35,925 nucleotides of DNA from Dehalococcoidales bacterium (GCA_016932435.1 JAFGCW010000085.1:1-35925), one strand, 5' to 3'. Positions 7,266 to 16,169 are shown, counted from the first letter of the stretch. Numbers and translations: made by a program. The notes: generated from the sequence alone by a model not told the origin.

Positions 7266-8402
7266 TTACCGCTTGATTTGCAGATACAACTCGTCACCGG
7301 GTGTTGGGTTTTTGATGGTGGACTCGTCGTTGTAGACAAGCAGAGATTCTCCGTCTACCACCTTCCGCGTGATTTTATACCGCAGTTTATCCTGTGTGTA
7401 ATATGGAATGAAACAGACCGGTTTCCCGAGTCTTTTAACCGTTACCTCACCGCGCCACATTCCGGGAGGAACAGCTATGACCCCGGGCTTGTCGAAAGTC
7501 ACCGCTTCCATATGGTCGGGGTCTTCTCCAAGCATTACTTCTATCTCAGCGTCAAAGCAATCCCACGGTTCGACGACGTCCGTTCCGGAAAACCACAGAA
7601 ATTCCGCTATCTGTCCGTTACTCACCGGTTCGTCGTCTCCGAGCTTACACGGCGCTGTAATGATGTTAAAGCTGAACTGGTACCCGGTATCGGGCATATC
7701 TTCTTTACCTTTGTAAACACACCTGGGATTCATTACCGCATCTCCGAGTTTGTGAAAATCTTTCCTCAGCTCCATGATACAGTCTTTGTACTTACCAGCA
7801 GTCGAAGCGTTGTTGTAAAAAGGCTCCATACGCTTGCGGACATCCTCGTCTGTCTGGTTCGGATCGGTGGTGCAATATCCGCAGAGGGTGCACATTTTTG
7901 TTGAGTCATATTTGCAGGCTCTCGGTTTTTCTTGCACGTAGAGCCATTCCTCTTTTCCGTTTTCATCAATACGACTATTAACTCTTCCCCTGGTAATTCC
8001 AACGTAGGTAAGCATAGTATTCAAGCCCCGGACGACCTTTTTGAAATACACCGGACTGTGAAACACACCCGGAGGAGCACACACGATAGACGGCTTCGTG
8101 ATATGGTATATTTCCATAGATTCCGCGGAGTCACCTATACAAAAGCCGATTTCGAATTCAGCTTCAAAGATCCTGTCAAGTTCAGCGCCGGTGAAAACGA
8201 AGAAATTATACGCCCCGTCGTGGATATGCGGATAATCCATAATACCAACCTTATCGGCGACAAGGAAACCCGCTCCAAACCGGACATCCGGAACTACATC
8301 GGGGGAATTAAAGAAATTCATTCGCGGCTTGGTGTAACCGTACCAGTAATCTTTGTCGTGCGTTTGTATAAACGGATTGTACTGTCTATCGAGCTTACCC
8401 AT
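7266..8402 (-). CDS. Two-domain cupin-like protein with a central Cys cluster
   Basis: A 378-residue protein. The first cupin-like half has a metal-site pattern (PHIHDGAYNFFVFTG, then PPGVFHSPV). A middle segment holds four Cys (CKYDSTKMCTLCGYC). The second half repeats the fold (FLWFSGTD, FDAEIEVMLGEDPDHME, then PPGMWRGEVTVKRLGKPV) but lacks the His residues, so probably only the first domain binds metal. Its second half is clearly related to the two small proteins at 16170 and 16765. GGAGG sits seven bases before the ATG, inside the end of the upstream short ORF. No enzyme activity can be named; cupins include dioxygenases, isomerases and ligand sensors. Confidence 0.8.
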   Translation of the reverse strand: MGKLDRQYNPFIQTHDKDYWYGYTKPRMNFFNSPDVVPDVRFGAGFLVADKVGIMDYPHIHDGAYNFFVFTGAELDRIFEAEFEIGFCIGDSAESMEIYHITKPSIVCAPPGVFHSPVYFKKVVRGLNTMLTYVGITRGRVNSRIDENGKEEWLYVQEKPRACKYDSTKMCTLCGYCTTDPNQTDEDVRKRMEPFYNNASTAGKYKDCIMELRKDFHKLGDAVMNPRCVYKGKEDMPDTGYQFSFNIITAPCKLGDDEPVSNGQIAEFLWFSGTDVVEPWDCFDAEIEVMLGEDPDHMEAVTFDKPGVIAVPPGMWRGEVTVKRLGKPVCFIPYYTQDKLRYKITRKVVDGESLLVYNDESTIKNPTPGDELYLQIKR

Positions 8403-8403
8403 T

Positions 8404-8541
8404 TTAAAACCTCCAAAAAGATTGTGTTACGATATACCTATTAATGCAATTTGCAGGGTTATTTTTTACATAACTATCTACCCACGAGTAAACCTCTTGT
8501 AAACCATCCTCTCCCATGGGCATGTGGTTAAAAACCGGCAT
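8404..8541 (-). CDS. Short ORF (45 residues) translationally coupled to the cupin-like gene
   Basis: The ATG has an excellent GGGAGG seven bases upstream. The peptide starts MPVFNHMPMGEDGLQEVY and continues with a WVDSYVKNNP segment. Its TAA is immediately followed by the ATG of the cupin-like gene, and the last codons (TGG AGG TTT) contain that gene's Shine-Dalgarno sequence. This suggests either a genuine small protein or a leader peptide coupling translation. No homologue is recognised. Confidence 0.5.
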   Translation of the reverse strand: MPVFNHMPMGEDGLQEVYSWVDSYVKNNPANCINRYIVTQSFWRF

Positions 8542-9074
8542 AAACGTTTCCTCCCTTCTCGATTTATTGAGAATAATTGCACATAGTATATCAACTTGCA
8601 GTTTTTCAGACAATCTCAATACAAATGAGTTAGAATAAAAGCTTATGTATCTGCATACAGGCTGCATACCTTAAAAGTACGGCGTATTGAACGATTAGTT
8701 CTATTATAGTCAGGAAAAAGCATAGTGTAGCAGTGTTTCAGGGAGAGGTTGACCCCTCTCGTTTTCGAGTGTTATCCTTTGTGTAATATATACTCCTCTG
8801 AAAAAATTAATAGGTCTGATACGTATAAATAGGGTGTGTCACACACATTTTTGGTGTTCTTGTCAGTATAGTCGTCATTTCGATGGGGGACCTCACCGTA
8901 AGTTCCGGACTTCCCGGTGGTTGTAGTCTAAAGGTAGGTATCCCATCGGAATAGGTCTATTTTTTACACATCATCCCACAGAGAGAGTTAACGGTATCAG
9001 ACAGCTATATACATGATGTGACAGATATTAGGATTCATTAAAAAGTAACGAAAGCATTTCAGAAAGGTAACAGT
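8542..9074. other. Divergent intergenic region with two RNA-like structures
   Basis: Lies between the minus-strand cupin operon and the plus-strand DUF362 gene, so it should hold both promoters. It contains a GAGAGG/CCTCTC hairpin (8743-8760), a GTGTG/CACAC hairpin near 8838, and a folded element at 8878-8951. No coding sequence is convincing. Confidence 0.5.
8878..8951 (+). ncRNA. Candidate structured RNA upstream of the DUF362 gene
   Basis: An outer stem TTTCGATGGG (8878-8887) with CCCATCGGAA (8942-8951), 10 bp with one G-U pair, closes a 54-base interior. Inside, CACCG (8894-8898) pairs with CGGTG (8915-8919), and within that loop AAGT pairs with ACTT around TCCGG. The remaining single-stranded GGTAGGTATC could pair with GGGGACCT. 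TTTTTT follows ten bases after the outer stem. It could be a riboswitch, a leader or a small RNA; I match it to no known family. Confidence 0.4.
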
Positions 9075-9980
9075 ATGAAACCGAAAGTATCTCTCACCAC
9101 AGGAGAAAACCGCTCTATCAATGTAGAAAATGCTTTAAATATGATAAAAGACGATATTGATTTCGATGGGAAAAAGGATGTTTTTATAAAAGTTAATTTT
9201 GTCGATGTACATAACCAGATATGTGCCACCCATGTTGAAGCGGTACGCCCCCTGTTGAAATTCATCAGAGAACGCTACGACGGTAATCTACGGATTGGTG
9301 AATCTCATATCTTCACGGATATTCCCGAAGCATTCAAAAATTACGGGTACCTCGATACCTGTAAAGAGTTTAACGCAGAAATCGTCGATCTCAAGCATGA
9401 CGAGTGGGAAATGATCCAGATCTTCGATACCGAATTCCAGCCGTTCGAGGTACACTATTCAAAGACCATGCTGGATTGCGACTATCTGATATCGATCACA
9501 CCTCCCAAAGCGCATGATGCTGTCCTTGTTTCTATGGGGATCAAGAATGTCGTTATGGGAGGTCCCAGTCATATATATGATGATAAAGTTAAAGTTCACC
9601 AGGGACCCGGGGTGATGAACCTTAATCTCTACCTGATGGCAATAAAGCGTCTACCGGATCTCAATATTATCGATGGATTTATCGGCATGGAAGGTGATGG
9701 TCCGCTATGGGGAGAAGCGGTGGACTGGAAGATAGCCGTGGCAAGCTGTGACGCAATTGCTGCCGATTCTCTGATAGCTGATATGATGGGCTTTCCTCCT
9801 GAAAGCGTCGGGTATCTTTACTATCTGGCTTAAAAAGAATATGGGGTCGGAGAAATTTCTCAGATGGATATCCTGGGCGCCAATCCAGATGATCTTCGCA
9901 AGATATTCAGACCTCATTCTCGATATGAGGATCAGAAACAGTGGCACGATGAACGGGTGACCATGTATCTCGGTATTTGA
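9075..9980 (+). pseudogene. DUF362-family protein interrupted by an in-frame TAA
   Basis: DUF362 proteins are iron-sulfur-associated proteins common in anaerobes; function mostly unknown. The frame reads 252 codons (including IKVNFVDVHNQICATHVEAV, LISITPPKAHDAVLVSMGIK and IIDGFIGMEGDGPLWG, all family-typical), then TAA at 9831-9833. The same frame then continues 48 codons (KEYGVGEISQMDILGANPDD and further) to TGA at 9978. The continuation is the expected C-terminus (VGYLYYLA-x-KEYGVGEI), so the stop is a single-base nonsense change such as GAA or AAA to TAA, or a sequencing error. The truncated product would lose about 16% of its length and might still fold. No ferredoxin domain is present. 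Confidence 0.8.
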
Positions 9981-10161
9981 TCAGAGCTTTCAATCATAGA
10001 GAATGATGAATTTGTTAATGAAGTAATTTAACGACAGATTTGGATAAATACAGATGGAAGGATGAACTTGTTAAGGTACTGGAATTACTTATCCTGTTAG
10101 TATTACTGTATATTAGATTTGCAGTATAACGGTTATGAATTTTATATGTTAGGAGAGGATT

Positions 10162-11238
10162 ATGCATAGTATTCAAGCGGCTGTTTTACACAAGACTGGG
10201 GAACCTTTTGAAATTGAATCAGTTGAAATAGACGACCCGCGTGATGATGAGATTCTTGTACAGAATATAGCAACCGGTATTTGCCACACAGATATAATGG
10301 TTTACGATAATCACTCCGGTGATAAAGCGGTGATTCTGGGGCATGAAGGTGCCGGAATAGTTATCGAGACCGGTAAGAACGTCAAGAATATCCGGTCGGG
10401 AGATCACGTACTACTCTCATTTCAGTACTGTGGTGAATGTGACCAATGCCGAAACGATCAACCATGGAAATGTCAGCATATGGGTGATTTGAACTTCGGA
10501 TACATGCGCAGGGATGGCAGCAATGCGTATCTGAACAGCGGTGTATACGGACATTTCTTCGGGCAGTCTTCATTTGCTACCAATTCACTGGTTACGGAAA
10601 ATAACTGCATTAAAGTTGTACCTGAATTAAGTCTTGAGACATTATGCCCGCTTGGTTGCGGTATTCAGACAGGAGCCGGCACCGTTATGAACCTGATGAA
10701 AGTACCTAAAGGTTCTTCTATTGCCGTCTTTGGCACGGGGGCGGTAGGTATAGCCGCAATTATGGCTGCCCGTATAGTCGGTGCTGCGGCAATTATCGGT
10801 ATTGACATCCATCAGTCAAGGCTTGAACTTGCCCGTGAATTAGGAGCAACACATGTAATCAACAGTAGCCAGAATGATGTAGCTTCGATGATTTCATCGA
10901 TTACCGGTGGAGGTGTAGATTTTTCACTGGATCTTACCAGCAATCCTGAAGTGTCTCAACTGGCGGTTGATGTCCTGAACCCGGGTGGAGCCTTTGCTAA
11001 TATCGCCCGTCCCTGGGACGTGCCTGAATTATCTGAAGGTAAAAAGAGTGTCGGCGTTACCATGGGTAGTGCAATACCGCAAGATTTTATCCCGGAATTG
11101 ATTCGCTACTATCAGGCCGGTGATTTCCCATTTGATCGCCTTGAAAGGTTTTACGACTTCAGTGAAATTAATCAGGCTATTGCCGACTCAAGGAGCGGAG
11201 TCGCTATAAAACCGGTATTACGTATAAAACAAGAGTAA
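10162..11238 (+). CDS. Zinc-dependent NAD(P)-alcohol dehydrogenase (MDR family, aryl-alcohol type)
   Basis: A 358-residue medium-chain dehydrogenase oxidising an alcohol to an aldehyde with NAD+, or the reverse. Catalytic zinc ligands are C41 and H61 (GHEGAG), with a third Cys in the LCPLGCGIQTG segment near 170. The structural zinc loop is CGECDQCRNDQPWKC (C90, C93, C96, C104). The Rossmann motif is GTGAVG near 191-196, and an Asp in IIGIDIH after it suggests NAD preference. The CGIQTGAGTVMN context is typical of benzyl/aryl-alcohol dehydrogenases. The start has AGGAGAGG six bases upstream. It stands between the DUF362 gene and the ferredoxin gene, apparently as its own unit. Confidence 0.88.
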   Translation: MHSIQAAVLHKTGEPFEIESVEIDDPRDDEILVQNIATGICHTDIMVYDNHSGDKAVILGHEGAGIVIETGKNVKNIRSGDHVLLSFQYCGECDQCRNDQPWKCQHMGDLNFGYMRRDGSNAYLNSGVYGHFFGQSSFATNSLVTENNCIKVVPELSLETLCPLGCGIQTGAGTVMNLMKVPKGSSIAVFGTGAVGIAAIMAARIVGAAAIIGIDIHQSRLELARELGATHVINSSQNDVASMISSITGGGVDFSLDLTSNPEVSQLAVDVLNPGGAFANIARPWDVPELSEGKKSVGVTMGSAIPQDFIPELIRYYQAGDFPFDRLERFYDFSEINQAIADSRSGVAIKPVLRIKQE

Positions 11239-11428
11239 AATACCGCGTATTTTTAAACCTGTAGACGATTTTTCAGACCTTTTTTGTATATGGTCGTACT
11301 ATATTCCGTGTTTTCGACCATTTTGTAAGATAATAGCCTATCATTTTCCACCTGTTTTTTTCTCGTGATTGTGATGTATACAATATTTGCGTTTTTATGT
11401 ATCATAACCGAAGAAGGAGGTGATTATT

Positions 11429-12355
11429 ATGGTCTGGGTTATTATAGGCAGCATTATCGGTTTTATATTAATCATGGTATTACTCCTGTGGCTTATCGGT
11501 GAACGCTGGTATCTGTTACGCAAATCAAGCTGGCAGTCATTAAATGAATACCGGCTAAAAGACATACTAAATTTGAAACCACTCCATATGTATGTATATG
11601 GAAGATGGACAGCCAGATACATATATATACTCAGAGTATTTATATATCCTCTCCTTGGTGAAAAGGGGAAAACGAGACTGCGTGATAATTACCACTCTAA
11701 AATTCTGACTCAAGAAAATGCGGAGTCTATAGTTACACTGAACGAAAGCATCCCTCTACAGGACCTTGAGCAGGTGATTCCATATCCGACTGCACGAGAT
11801 ATAGTACTTAACGGCCCTCCGGATATCGTGGTTTATGAATGTGGATGTCGTAATTCTCGTCCAAATCCATGCCAGCCGACTCAGGTTTGTATGGTTATTG
11901 GTAAACCGTTTACAGATTTTGTGATAGACCATTTACCCGAAAAAAGCCGGCGTCTTTCTCAAGAAGAAGCACTCCAGCTTCTAAGAGATGAGCATGAAAG
12001 AGGACATATTCACACTGCCTGGTTTAAGGACGTTTGTCTCGACCGTTTCTATGCAATCTGCAATTGCTGTAAGTGTTGTTGCTTTGGAATTGAAGCTATG
12101 ATGAAGTACGGTAATCCGGTGATTGCTTCTTCCGGTTATGTGTCTCAGGTGGATGAAAATCTCTGTATCGCATGCGGAGAATGCGTCGACGCCTGTCCTT
12201 TTAATGCTCTTTCTTTCAATGACAATAAGTTGATTTTGAACTGGGATAATTGTATGGGATGTGGTGCCTGTGAAGTCTTATGTCCTAGTAATGCAATATC
12301 GCTGGTGCGAGATGAGAGAAAGGGTATTCCGCTTGATGTAACGACCCTCGTCTAA
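11429..12355 (+). CDS. Membrane-anchored 4Fe-4S ferredoxin-type protein
   Basis: A 308-residue protein. The ATG at 11429 is chosen because AAGGAGG lies eight bases before it; a GTG three codons earlier overlaps that site. Residues 3-24 form one transmembrane helix, followed by a basic stretch, so the bulk is probably cytoplasmic. Residues 136-154 hold YECGCRNSRPNPC and a further Cys, and residues 203-218 hold a dense cluster ending CNCCKCCC. The C-terminus has two [4Fe-4S] ferredoxin motifs, CIACGECVDACP (246-257) and CMGCGACEVLCP (275-286). It could pass electrons to the dehydratase/reductase pair downstream or to a membrane complex; that link is inference. Confidence 0.85.
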   Translation: MVWVIIGSIIGFILIMVLLLWLIGERWYLLRKSSWQSLNEYRLKDILNLKPLHMYVYGRWTARYIYILRVFIYPLLGEKGKTRLRDNYHSKILTQENAESIVTLNESIPLQDLEQVIPYPTARDIVLNGPPDIVVYECGCRNSRPNPCQPTQVCMVIGKPFTDFVIDHLPEKSRRLSQEEALQLLRDEHERGHIHTAWFKDVCLDRFYAICNCCKCCCFGIEAMMKYGNPVIASSGYVSQVDENLCIACGECVDACPFNALSFNDNKLILNWDNCMGCGACEVLCPSNAISLVRDERKGIPLDVTTLV

Positions 12356-12408
12356 ATGTTTCCTCTGTCTATTTACCACATGTGTTGAAATATTGTGTTC
12401 ATGTTCGT

Positions 12409-12440
12409 AAAGGGCTTTAGTTTAACACTGAAGCCCTTTT
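12409..12440 (+). terminator. Terminator after the ferredoxin gene
   Basis: AAAGGGCTT (12409-12417) pairs with AAGCCCTTT (12431-12439), with an additional AGT/ACT extension inside the stem, followed by TATTATTAAT. Confidence 0.85.
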
Positions 12441-12452
12441 ATTATTAATCCC

Positions 12453-12483
12453 CTTGTTTTTCGTTTCTTATTTGACATATAAT
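12453..12483 (+). promoter_or_regulatory. Promoter-like element, copy B, ahead of DUF169 gene
   Basis: The same 31-bp element as at 1188 with two substitutions; -35-like TTGTTT, 18-base spacer, TATAAT at 12478-12483. It lies 74 bases before the DUF169 ATG and directly after a terminator, which supports a promoter role for the DUF169-dehydratase transcript. Confidence 0.65.
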
Positions 12484-12557
12484 GGCGACTGAGTTTGAGA
12501 GATAAGTAATCGATTTCACTTACTATCACTGTCACGGAAATAAGGAGGTAAGATTAG

Positions 12558-13352
12558 ATGACCACACTTAAGGAATACAATAGTTACGGAGAAGATATTA
12601 ATAAACTACTCAGGTTACCGACATCGCCGATAGCGGTCAAGATGCTTGAAAAAGAAGAAGATATACCCGAAGGAGCCATAAGGCCGAAAAAGGACTATGG
12701 ATATCACCTGGCGCAATGTCAGGCTTTTGCCATGTCACGTCGAGGCCGGAAGGCTACTATAGCCATGTTGAAAGAGGATAACTGGTGTCCTGCCCCGATA
12801 TCTGCCTATGGCATCGTGGAACCCCCTGAAGAATATGTCGGATTTCCCTATATGGTTGAAAGCGAGGCGGCGTCTAAGAGATTAAGTGAATCATCTCCTC
12901 AATTCGAACATGGGAAATATATCGGTATTGTCAGTGCACCTCTGGAGACGGCAAATTTTATACCGGACCTGGTTCTTGTGTATTCCAACACAGCGCAACT
13001 GAGAAGCATATTACTCGCAGTGAAGTATAAAGAGGGGATACTGGTGACTTCTGACTTTGATCCCCTCCGATCCTGTGTTTTTTCGATAGTGCCTGTTATA
13101 TTAAACGGCCAATACCGAATTACCTTACCTGATACGGGCGAACAATATCGCACCATGTCCGGGGAGGACGAAATAATCTTCTCGGTTCCCGGACATAAAA
13201 TCAAAGAGCTGGTATTGGGACTCTGGCATTTTGAAGAGCAGTCTCATGATTACGTTCATCGTTATAGTCACCTTGACTTCGGTATGCAGCCCGATTTCCC
13301 GCAACCTGAACACTATATAAAAATGTTTAGAGAATGGGGTATAGAAGCATAG
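12558..13352 (+). CDS. DUF169-family protein
   Basis: A 264-residue protein of the DUF169 family, found mostly in anaerobes and methanogens, with no settled function. Typical features are the N-terminal LLRLPTSPIAVKMLEKEEDI segment, a conserved Cys in LAQCQAFAMSRRGRKATI (residue about 54), a second in DNWCPAP (about 77), and a third in RSCVFSI (about 175). Three spaced Cys suggest a metal or redox centre. AAGGAGG stands nine bases before the ATG. It is the first gene after a terminator and a strong promoter-like element and is followed 84 bases later by the dehydratase subunits, so it is probably co-transcribed with them. Confidence 0.85.
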   Translation: MTTLKEYNSYGEDINKLLRLPTSPIAVKMLEKEEDIPEGAIRPKKDYGYHLAQCQAFAMSRRGRKATIAMLKEDNWCPAPISAYGIVEPPEEYVGFPYMVESEAASKRLSESSPQFEHGKYIGIVSAPLETANFIPDLVLVYSNTAQLRSILLAVKYKEGILVTSDFDPLRSCVFSIVPVILNGQYRITLPDTGEQYRTMSGEDEIIFSVPGHKIKELVLGLWHFEEQSHDYVHRYSHLDFGMQPDFPQPEHYIKMFREWGIEA

Positions 13353-13436
13353 GGAGATATCTGACTAGATTAATCTGAAATCGTAACACCGATGATTTAG
13401 ATTCAGTTGGTAATGAGAAGTCAAGCGAGGAAGTGA

Positions 13437-14588
13437 ATGGAAACAGAAATCCTGGATAAGCATTTAGAGGATAGACCGGCGCAATTAACGAAGGCAAAAG
13501 AGAAAGGGATTAAGGTAGTAGGCTATTTCCCCGGCAATTATGTACCTGAGGAACTCATTTATGCGTCAGGAGCGATACCACTATGCCTTGTCCATGGTGG
13601 GAACCTCCAATCAGCTGATGCAGCACTGTCAATGGTTCCGCAGGTCATTTGCCCTTTCGCACGGGCGCAAATAGGAGAAAGGTTATTACAGCAAAATCCG
13701 TATTACAACATGATAGATTTGCTGATAGCGCCGGTAACCTGCCAGCACCTGAGGAAAGTGGCAGAGATATGGGAATATCGCAATGAACTGGAGATATTCA
13801 AGCTTGGAATTCCCCAGCAGTACGATAATGATTTCGAGGTGGAATATTACAACAACAGGTTAATAGCTCTGAAAGACAGGTTACAGGCCTTAACGAAAAC
13901 TGAAATTACTGACGAGAAACTTGGTGATGCCATCCAGCTTTACAACCGGATAAGAGAGTTACTTAAGAAAATAAGCTTAGCACGGCAAACAGACCCACCC
14001 GGATTGAGTACTCTGGAATTTATTAAATTGAATCACGCTTCTTATTATGCTGATCCGGAATTTATGGTAGAAGTGCTGGAGTCTGTTTACCGGGAAATCA
14101 AGGATACACAGCCAACAGCAGGAACCACTAATCCGAGGATTCTTCTTCTCGGCCCTAATGTTGGTTACGGTGATTATACTGTCCTGGAAATGGTACAGTC
14201 AGCCGGTGGGGAAATAGTGATAGAAGAAATATGCGAGGGAGTCCGATATTACTGGAATAATATCGACAATCATAGTGATCTGATTCAGGCGTTAACAAAG
14301 GGATATCTGGTAGACAGGCTACCCTGCGCGTTTATGAGAAATTCGGCCAAAAAGAGGCTTGACTTTACTCTGAAACTAATCAAGGATTTCGATGTTTCGG
14401 GAGTGATATGGTATGAATTATTATGTTGTGAGACGTACGACTCGGAAGCGTATTATTTTGCTGAAAAATTAAGTGAACATAATATTCCTTTTCTTATTTT
14501 GGAGTCGGATTACAGTACCGCCGTCACCGGTCAATTGAAAACCCGCACTAGAGCGTTTATCGAAATCTTAAAAGGGGTGATGGATTAA
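13437..14588 (+). CDS. 2-hydroxyacyl-CoA dehydratase / benzoyl-CoA reductase-type subunit (HgdB/BcrC family)
   Basis: A 383-residue member of the family that includes HgdB, FldB and BcrC. These proteins hold [4Fe-4S] clusters and carry out ATP-primed, radical dehydration of 2-hydroxyacyl-CoA or reduction of aromatic CoA esters. Family features seen: GYFPGNYVPEELIYASGAIP (30-48), C72 in ICPFARAQIGE, C102 in VTCQHL, and LLCCETYDSEAYYF (C330, C331) followed by the closing IPFLILESDY segment. The length matches the roughly 380-residue smaller subunit. GAGG lies six bases before the ATG. It overlaps the next gene by one base (TAATG), which implies stoichiometric translation. No activator ATPase is in the window, so the reaction cannot be fixed. 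Confidence 0.85.
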   Translation: METEILDKHLEDRPAQLTKAKEKGIKVVGYFPGNYVPEELIYASGAIPLCLVHGGNLQSADAALSMVPQVICPFARAQIGERLLQQNPYYNMIDLLIAPVTCQHLRKVAEIWEYRNELEIFKLGIPQQYDNDFEVEYYNNRLIALKDRLQALTKTEITDEKLGDAIQLYNRIRELLKKISLARQTDPPGLSTLEFIKLNHASYYADPEFMVEVLESVYREIKDTQPTAGTTNPRILLLGPNVGYGDYTVLEMVQSAGGEIVIEEICEGVRYYWNNIDNHSDLIQALTKGYLVDRLPCAFMRNSAKKRLDFTLKLIKDFDVSGVIWYELLCCETYDSEAYYFAEKLSEHNIPFLILESDYSTAVTGQLKTRTRAFIEILKGVMD

Positions 14589-15970
14589 TGATTGAATTGC
14601 TTGAATTATGCGGTTTTGAAGCACAGGAACTCGATTCGGAGTTACCCAGGATAAAAAGAGCTTTTGACATATTGGGTATAAACGCAGAAGACATTGAGCA
14701 GGGAAAACAACGACTTAATAAATATTACGATATTGAACTGATAGGTTTTCGAAAAGTATTGCGGTTAATCGTTAAAGAACTGGTTAACGCATTGCTGGTG
14801 AGAGAAGAAAGTGATAAAAAAGTCATCTATGGTTTCATGTTCCCGGGTATCGATATGCTTGGTTCGGCACTGGTATCGTACTCAAGGGATGTGTTTGTGA
14901 TACACCAAAGCTGGGCTTTTCAGATCGTTGTGGGATGTATATTTGGAAAAATTGAGTCGATAATGGAAGAAGCTGAGGGGAAATGGCTTAAAGCCGGACT
15001 GGTAGCTCATTGTGCTAATGTCAAGACAATAGTAGGACCGATAGCCATGGGCTTGTTTCCAAAGCCCGATCTGCTGGTAACCGCCGGCTATTTATGTGAA
15101 ACTTCTCCTAAAACGCTGGATATTCTACATGAACTATACGATATACCGGTCTGGTTCGTCGACACCTGTCAGGATAGGAATTTCAGTGAATACCCCGAAC
15201 CCCCCGCGCGAATTGCCGATTTGACGGTGAAAAGCCTTCGGAGGTTGATTGATAAAATCCAGGAAGTGACAGGTTTTGAAATTACGGACGATATGGTACG
15301 CGAGGTGCAGAGTGCCAAGAGAAAAATGGACGCTCCTTTACGTACATTAAGTGATCTGACACATAACAGTGATCCCCTACCCATCAGTCCCGCACACGAT
15401 AACATCTGGATGTGCCTGAATTCTTTGACATTGAGTATCGATGGTATTGATGAAGCTGCTGAGGCTATTACCTTACTGAGCGAGGAGTTACAGGCCAGGG
15501 TTAACGGGGGAGAGGGGGTAGTTGAGAAAGGGGCTCCCAGAGTAATGGCCCTCCTTCCCGCCGGGCAAACTGACCCGAGGTTGGAATACCTGGCCTGTCA
15601 AGTTGGCATCGCTATTGTAGCTAATGATCTTAATATGCATGTACCTTTCAAGAATACCTCTGATGACCCTTTTATGGGGTATGCCCTGGGTCTTCAACAG
15701 AGTTCCCTGGGCTTGTTACCTTCCAGAAGAATCCCGATGATTATAGAAGGGTGTAAGCGACTGAAAATTGATGGCGTTCTCGATAGATACCATGTTGGGT
15801 GCAGAGTGGTTGCCGGAGATGCTCTATTAATTGAAGAGGCTATCAGAAAAGAACTTGGTATACCGGTCCTGTTATTGGAGTGGGAAAATTTCGATCCCCG
15901 TGCCTATGACCATGAGCTGTTCAAGAACAGACTGGATGTCTTTAAATCAATGATGACTAAACATAATTAA
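14588..15970 (+). CDS. 2-hydroxyacyl-CoA dehydratase / benzoyl-CoA reductase-type second subunit
   Basis: A 460-residue partner of the preceding protein, longer than FldC (about 375) and close to BcrB-like subunits. Conserved elements include GFMFPGIDMLGSALVSY near residues 82-98, C142 (LVAHCANVKT), C170 (GYLCETSPKT), C194 (VDTCQD), and the C-terminal DRYHVGCRVVAGDALLIEEA motif with IPVLLLEWENFDPRAYDHE. These Cys would ligate a [4Fe-4S] cluster. The Cys arrangement in the first half differs from classical members, so it may be a divergent branch. The ATG overlaps the stop of the upstream subunit. The gene ends about 95 bases before a hairpin terminator. Confidence 0.8.
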   Translation: MIELLELCGFEAQELDSELPRIKRAFDILGINAEDIEQGKQRLNKYYDIELIGFRKVLRLIVKELVNALLVREESDKKVIYGFMFPGIDMLGSALVSYSRDVFVIHQSWAFQIVVGCIFGKIESIMEEAEGKWLKAGLVAHCANVKTIVGPIAMGLFPKPDLLVTAGYLCETSPKTLDILHELYDIPVWFVDTCQDRNFSEYPEPPARIADLTVKSLRRLIDKIQEVTGFEITDDMVREVQSAKRKMDAPLRTLSDLTHNSDPLPISPAHDNIWMCLNSLTLSIDGIDEAAEAITLLSEELQARVNGGEGVVEKGAPRVMALLPAGQTDPRLEYLACQVGIAIVANDLNMHVPFKNTSDDPFMGYALGLQQSSLGLLPSRRIPMIIEGCKRLKIDGVLDRYHVGCRVVAGDALLIEEAIRKELGIPVLLLEWENFDPRAYDHELFKNRLDVFKSMMTKHN

Positions 15971-16064
15971 TGAATGGTTAAGCATTTACCACTGATAATA
16001 CACTATTGATATTGGTGAGTACCGCCAGTACCAGGTAAAATACAGCAATGGTTCAGGTGGAATG

Positions 16065-16090
16065 GGAGCTTCAAGTTTATCTGAAGCTCC
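16065..16090 (+). terminator. Hairpin after the dehydratase operon
   Basis: GGAGCTTCA (16065-16073) pairs with TGAAGCTCC (16082-16090). The following bases are not U-rich, so it may be a weak terminator or a stabilising 3' hairpin. Confidence 0.5.
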
Positions 16091-16104
16091 TGAATGTATA
16101 TACT

Positions 16105-16135
16105 CTTGTTTTCCTTTTCTTATATGTCCTATACT
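16105..16135 (+). promoter_or_regulatory. Promoter-like element, copy C, ahead of a cupin-like gene
   Basis: A third copy of the 31-bp element, with four differences from copy A; -35-like TTGTTT, 18-base spacer, TATACT at 16130-16135. It lies 34 bases before the ATG of the cupin-like gene. It is followed by a short ATCG-containing dyad (CCTATACTCGATAGG) that overlaps the -10 region and could be an operator. Confidence 0.6.
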
Positions 16136-16169
16136 CGATAGGACACGGTATATTATTTGAAGAGGGGAA

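Noticed and set aside
7121..7339. 72-codon minus-strand frame overlapping the cupin-like gene end
   Set aside because: Overlaps the 3' end of the cupin-like gene and its terminator, no ribosome binding site and no protein-like features.
5643..9980. Genetic-code change or selenocysteine explaining the in-frame stops
   Set aside because: The three stops are TGA, TAG and TAA in different genes, all three codons also end normal genes here, and no SECIS-like hairpin follows the TGA.
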